A stretch of DNA of 64,000 nucleotides, from NCBI RefSeq assembly GCF_013141915.1, contig NZ_SROX01000009.1:179901-243900 (forward strand), read 5' to 3'. Numbering within the stretch: position 1 is the stretch's first letter; the number at the start of each line of letters is the position of its first letter. The stretch is from Cupriavidus necator. Its GTDB lineage: Bacteria; Pseudomonadota; Gammaproteobacteria; Burkholderiales; Burkholderiaceae. A model generated the notes under the pieces. That model was not told the DNA's origin. It saw only the letters and a program-made list of their open reading frames with translations, and searched no databases. The position numbers and the translations under genes are program-made. This document shows positions 62,198 to 64,000 of the stretch, piece after piece.

Positions 62198-62858
62198 TCG
62201 TCTTAACTTTGGTCAGTGTTAACTGCGACTGGCTAAACCAGCCCTAGCACCGTGACCCTCAGGTACGCGGTACGGGTAAAGCGACCAGCCACGGCATTAC
62301 CAGCCGGCCCGTGTGTCCCGTCGGGCTCACACAGACGTTCTGGCGATAACATGCGGTGACTACGTTAGGCGGAGCCCTAATCCACCTTCTTTACTTTCCA
62401 AACAGGCAACCTGGTTTCCGTTGGATGTCTGCTTTGAGAGTGCAGACGGACTCGCCAGACAAGTTCTGGCTATGCTCAGGGTGTCCTGAGGAAACAAGGA
62501 GGGGGAAAGGCCTTGAACCCCTTATCAACGCCGCCGAATACGGCTATAGCGAGAGGGCAAGAAGATGTGTTAGCGAGGCACGCGAAGCCCTCCGCTAAGG
62601 TCTAGGGAAGGACGGAGGAATCAGTGAAGGACGCTGAAAGAATGACCTCCGCAGTTGCTACGGAGCCCCATCGAAAGGGGGGCTGATCAGCAGCTGGACG
62701 GACTTAGACAGCCCAGCTGATCAGCCAAAAAATTAGACAGGTATGACTAAAATAGTAGCTACAGCGCCAAGCGCCTCACCATATAGTAGTCTTGCCACGC
62801 CTACTTGTGGCACGCAATGCCAATGTCGATGCCCGAAGGGCGAGAAGTGCTCGTTAGA
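62198..62858. other. 660-bp gene-free stretch in the element
   Basis: No frame here looks coding. An 80-codon frame at 62356-62598 lacks protein-like content and overlaps strong stems. The stretch holds the stem-rich core described separately, and smaller hairpins on both sides. These include CCCGTCGGG inside GTGTG/CACAC at 62311-62332, GCCC-GAA-GGGC near 62834-62844 and GCCAC/GTGGC near 62795-62815. Confidence 0.6.
62427..62726 (+). ncRNA. candidate structured RNA (unknown class)
   Basis: At least eight perfect stems follow one another: GTCTGC/GCAGAC (62427-62447), GCCAGA/TCTGGC (62454-62470), CTCAGG/CCTGAG (62475-62490) and CAAGG/CCTTG (62495-62515). In the fourth, a possible pseudoknot pairs GGGG with CCCC. 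Next come GCCG/CGGC (62533-62544) and an 11-bp helix with one bulged A (62547-62558 with 62587-62597). CGGAGG/CCTCCG (62613-62651) and GGCTGATCAGC/GCTGATCAGCC (62681-62726) close the series. Purine-rich single-stranded joints favour the plus strand. No match to a class I know (tmRNA, RNase P, group I or II intron, 6S). It could instead be a DNA structure such as oriT. Confidence 0.35.
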
Positions 62859-63062
62859 TTAGTGCGTCGCATCCAATTTGGCAAGCCTGTCTATATCCCG
62901 TGCGGTCTTTCTGAGCCCTTCTCGTGCTAGCGGACTGACTGCACAGCAGTCAACGAGGGGCCAGGTATCTGCACCGCGCGTGCCAAGATAGTTGACGAAT
63001 GCCATGAGTCCTTCGAATTGCCAGCATCTGCGCTCCCATCGATATGCTTTGGCGCTAGACAT
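62859..63062 (-). CDS. small hypothetical protein
   Basis: A 67-residue frame (MSSAKAYRWERRCWQFEGLM at its start, ending RDIDRLAKLDATH). It is mixed basic and hydrophobic, with two adjacent Cys in the middle. The ribosome binding site is weak. The family is unknown. Its neighbours are other small minus-strand genes, all probably cargo of the element. Confidence 0.45.
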   Translation of the reverse strand: MSSAKAYRWERRCWQFEGLMAFVNYLGTRGADTWPLVDCCAVSPLAREGLRKTARDIDRLAKLDATH

Positions 63063-63084
63063 TAAATGGCTCTATGACGATCGG

Positions 63085-63255
63085 CTATGGGGACAAATCG
63101 TGATCTGCACCGCCCTGACGACATCGGCAATGGCAGTCTCGCAGATGACGCTCCTCCCACTCCTTCTCCTGAGCGCGAAGACTGTTCCGAGCAACCCAAA
63201 TGAAGAAGGCCGCGATGGGCGCCCCTACCATCAAGACAGCTAAGCCGATCGTCAT
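63085..63255 (-). CDS. small single-helix membrane protein
   Basis: A 56-residue protein: one strong hydrophobic helix at the N-terminus (MTIGLAVLMVGAPIAAFFIW) followed by a charged, Cys-containing tail (AQEKEWEERHLRD, CHCRCRQ). AGGA lies eight bases before the ATG at 63255; an in-frame ATG at 63264 is possible. The shape resembles small phage or toxin-type membrane proteins, but this is not a family match. Confidence 0.45.
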   Translation of the reverse strand: MTIGLAVLMVGAPIAAFFIWVARNSLRAQEKEWEERHLRDCHCRCRQGGADHDLSP

Positions 63256-63272
63256 AGCAATCATCCTGAGAT

Positions 63273-63659
63273 TCAGTGTAGGACATAGGGGAATAGCTCC
63301 TGCCCAACTGCGTAAATGCGGCTCGACAGAAAGAGGGGACGTCCTAGGTTGAATTCGAAGCGCAGCACCTGGTTTCGTATCCTGCGCCAGTGGCAAGGCA
63401 ACATGCCCTTGCCCTGCCAGTAGGCAGCACAAGCAGCAACGCATTGCACAGCTGGCTGATAGTGGGCCAGCTTGCCCTGCTCGTATTGCAGGTAGGCTGC
63501 CACTAGCGAGTGCAGTTGCACTGCAATAGCCTGCTGGGAAGCAGGAAGGCGAAATGGCCGATGCGCCAAGGTAGCGCCTAGGGCGTGGAACGGTGCAGCG
63601 GTCCGTGCAAGATTGCCGGCGTGGCGCGCCGTTTGCCAGAGGACAAACATGCCGCTCAT
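63273..63659 (-). CDS. hypothetical protein
   Basis: A 128-residue frame beginning MSGMFVLWQTARHAGNLART, with a helical middle (QQAIAVQLHSLVAAYLQYEQ) and a Cys pair region (VQCVAACAAYW, LPCHWRR). GGAG lies 11 bases before this ATG, somewhat far; the frame is open to 63719. The family is unknown. Moderately protein-like composition in low-GC DNA supports coding. Confidence 0.45.
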   Translation of the reverse strand: MSGMFVLWQTARHAGNLARTAAPFHALGATLAHRPFRLPASQQAIAVQLHSLVAAYLQYEQGKLAHYQPAVQCVAACAAYWQGKGMLPCHWRRIRNQVLRFEFNLGRPLFLSSRIYAVGQELFPYVLH

Positions 63660-63783
63660 GGTAAGAATTGCTCCGGTTCGGCGCCGCCAAGGATGCCGAC
63701 GCAGACGTAGCATACCCAATCCTACTCAGAATGTCACGATTAGTGTGTGGCTGATTAGTGTTCACGCTTCGACAGTAAGGGGT

Positions 63784-63969
63784 ATGAAAAGAACCCTACG
63801 CCATCGCTTTGGCAAGCGAATACGTGAACTTCGGCAAGCAACCGGCCTCTCCCAAGAAGCATTTGCGGATCATGTAGGCTTTGCGCGCACCTACATGAGC
63901 CGCATTGAAACCGGAGGTGCCAATGTGCGTGAGCACGAGATTCGATGGATGCGCGAGCACGGTAATTGA
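63784..63969 (+). CDS. small XRE-family HTH regulator
   Basis: A 61-residue protein that is essentially one HTH_3 domain. RFGKRIRELRQATGLSQEAF begins it, and the recognition helix is in DHVGFARTYMSRIE, with the family-typical RIETG after it. Such short regulators are common in integrated elements and restriction-modification loci. The ATG at 63784 is only 1-2 bases from AAGGGG, too close for a normal ribosome binding site, so a GTG further upstream may be used. Confidence 0.75.
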   Translation: MKRTLRHRFGKRIRELRQATGLSQEAFADHVGFARTYMSRIETGGANVREHEIRWMREHGN

Positions 63970-64000
63970 TGGTCGGCTGCGGCACCGTCCATCACCAATG

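Larger units (their letters stand above)
60950..64000. mobile_element. left end of an integrative element (continues past the window)
   Basis: From about 60950 the sequence is clearly poorer in G+C than the preceding 60 kb, and genes are small, orphan and spaced. An intact tyrosine integrase sits near the edge, followed by a structured gene-free stretch and an XRE regulator. No tRNA lies at the edge and I could not identify a direct repeat marking attL. The right end is outside the window. Confidence 0.7.

Noticed and set aside
62356..62598. An 80-codon frame in the structured stretch
   Set aside because: It lacks a ribosome binding site and protein-like content, and the stems run through it; kept only as background to the RNA candidate.
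62340..62740. Identity of the structured stretch as tmRNA, RNase P RNA, or group I/II intron
   Set aside because: I looked for the T-loop and tag of tmRNA, the conserved blocks of RNase P, group I core pairings and group II domain V, and saw none.
1..64000. CRISPR arrays or insertion sequences
   Set aside because: No regularly spaced repeats and no transposase gene are visible anywhere in the window.

Overview
The window is GC-rich, densely coded, and reads as a Burkholderiaceae chromosome, most likely Cupriavidus or a close relative. I infer this from the tol-pal, glyA-nrdR, rib-nusB and kyn gene sets, the codon bias and the protein style; no 16S gene is present to test it. About 61 kb is core chromosome. 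The last 3 kb (from about 60.95 kb) is the start of a lower-GC integrated element.

Layout. 0-8.7 kb: housekeeping genes (tcdA cut by the left edge, an AsmA-like protein, an MFS transporter, pdxH, a cyclopropane fatty acid synthase, a DUF72 protein, msrA). 8.7-14.7 kb: a catabolic locus of unknown substrate. A NicX-like ring-cleavage dioxygenase, a NicD-like hydrolase, an acyl-CoA-dehydrogenase-fold protein without the usual glutamate, and a CoA ligase are divergent from a flavin reductase and a MarR regulator. 14.7-18.2 kb: the kynurenine route of tryptophan breakdown (kynBUA) with its divergent Lrp-type regulator. 18.2-20.5 kb: an IclR regulator and glutaryl-CoA dehydrogenase with a well-formed operator. 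20.8-25.2 kb: a YqjDEK-like membrane trio and a PAS-GGDEF-EAL protein. 25.3-27.3 kb: tRNA-Lys, a YeeE-type transporter and queC, whose leader carries a run of 15 C. 27.4-33 kb: the full ybgC-tolQRAB-pal-cpoB envelope operon. 33.4-35.2 kb: glyA-nrdR.

35.2-46.8 kb holds two back-to-back minor-pilin operons with mirrored content (fimT-pilV-pilW-pilX-pilY1-pilE on the minus strand, pilV-pilW-pilX-pilY1-pilE-fimT on the plus strand). The minus-strand PilY1 is long, with a lectin-like front and an intact calcium loop. The plus-strand PilY1 is short and has lost that loop. 46.9-52.5 kb: riboflavin synthesis (ribD, ribE, ribB with a decayed RibA half, ribH) and nusB. 52.6-60.2 kb: an aminotransferase, a lytic transglycosylase, ubiD, an acetoacetyl-CoA synthetase and an aldose-epimerase-like protein.

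60.95-64 kb: the element carries a tyrosine recombinase, several small orphan genes, an XRE regulator, and a roughly 300-nt gene-poor stretch that folds on paper into a chain of strong stems. That stretch is the best candidate here for an undescribed RNA or DNA structure. The NicX/CoA locus and the second pilin operon are the next most interesting systems. All operator, promoter and RNA calls were made by eye.
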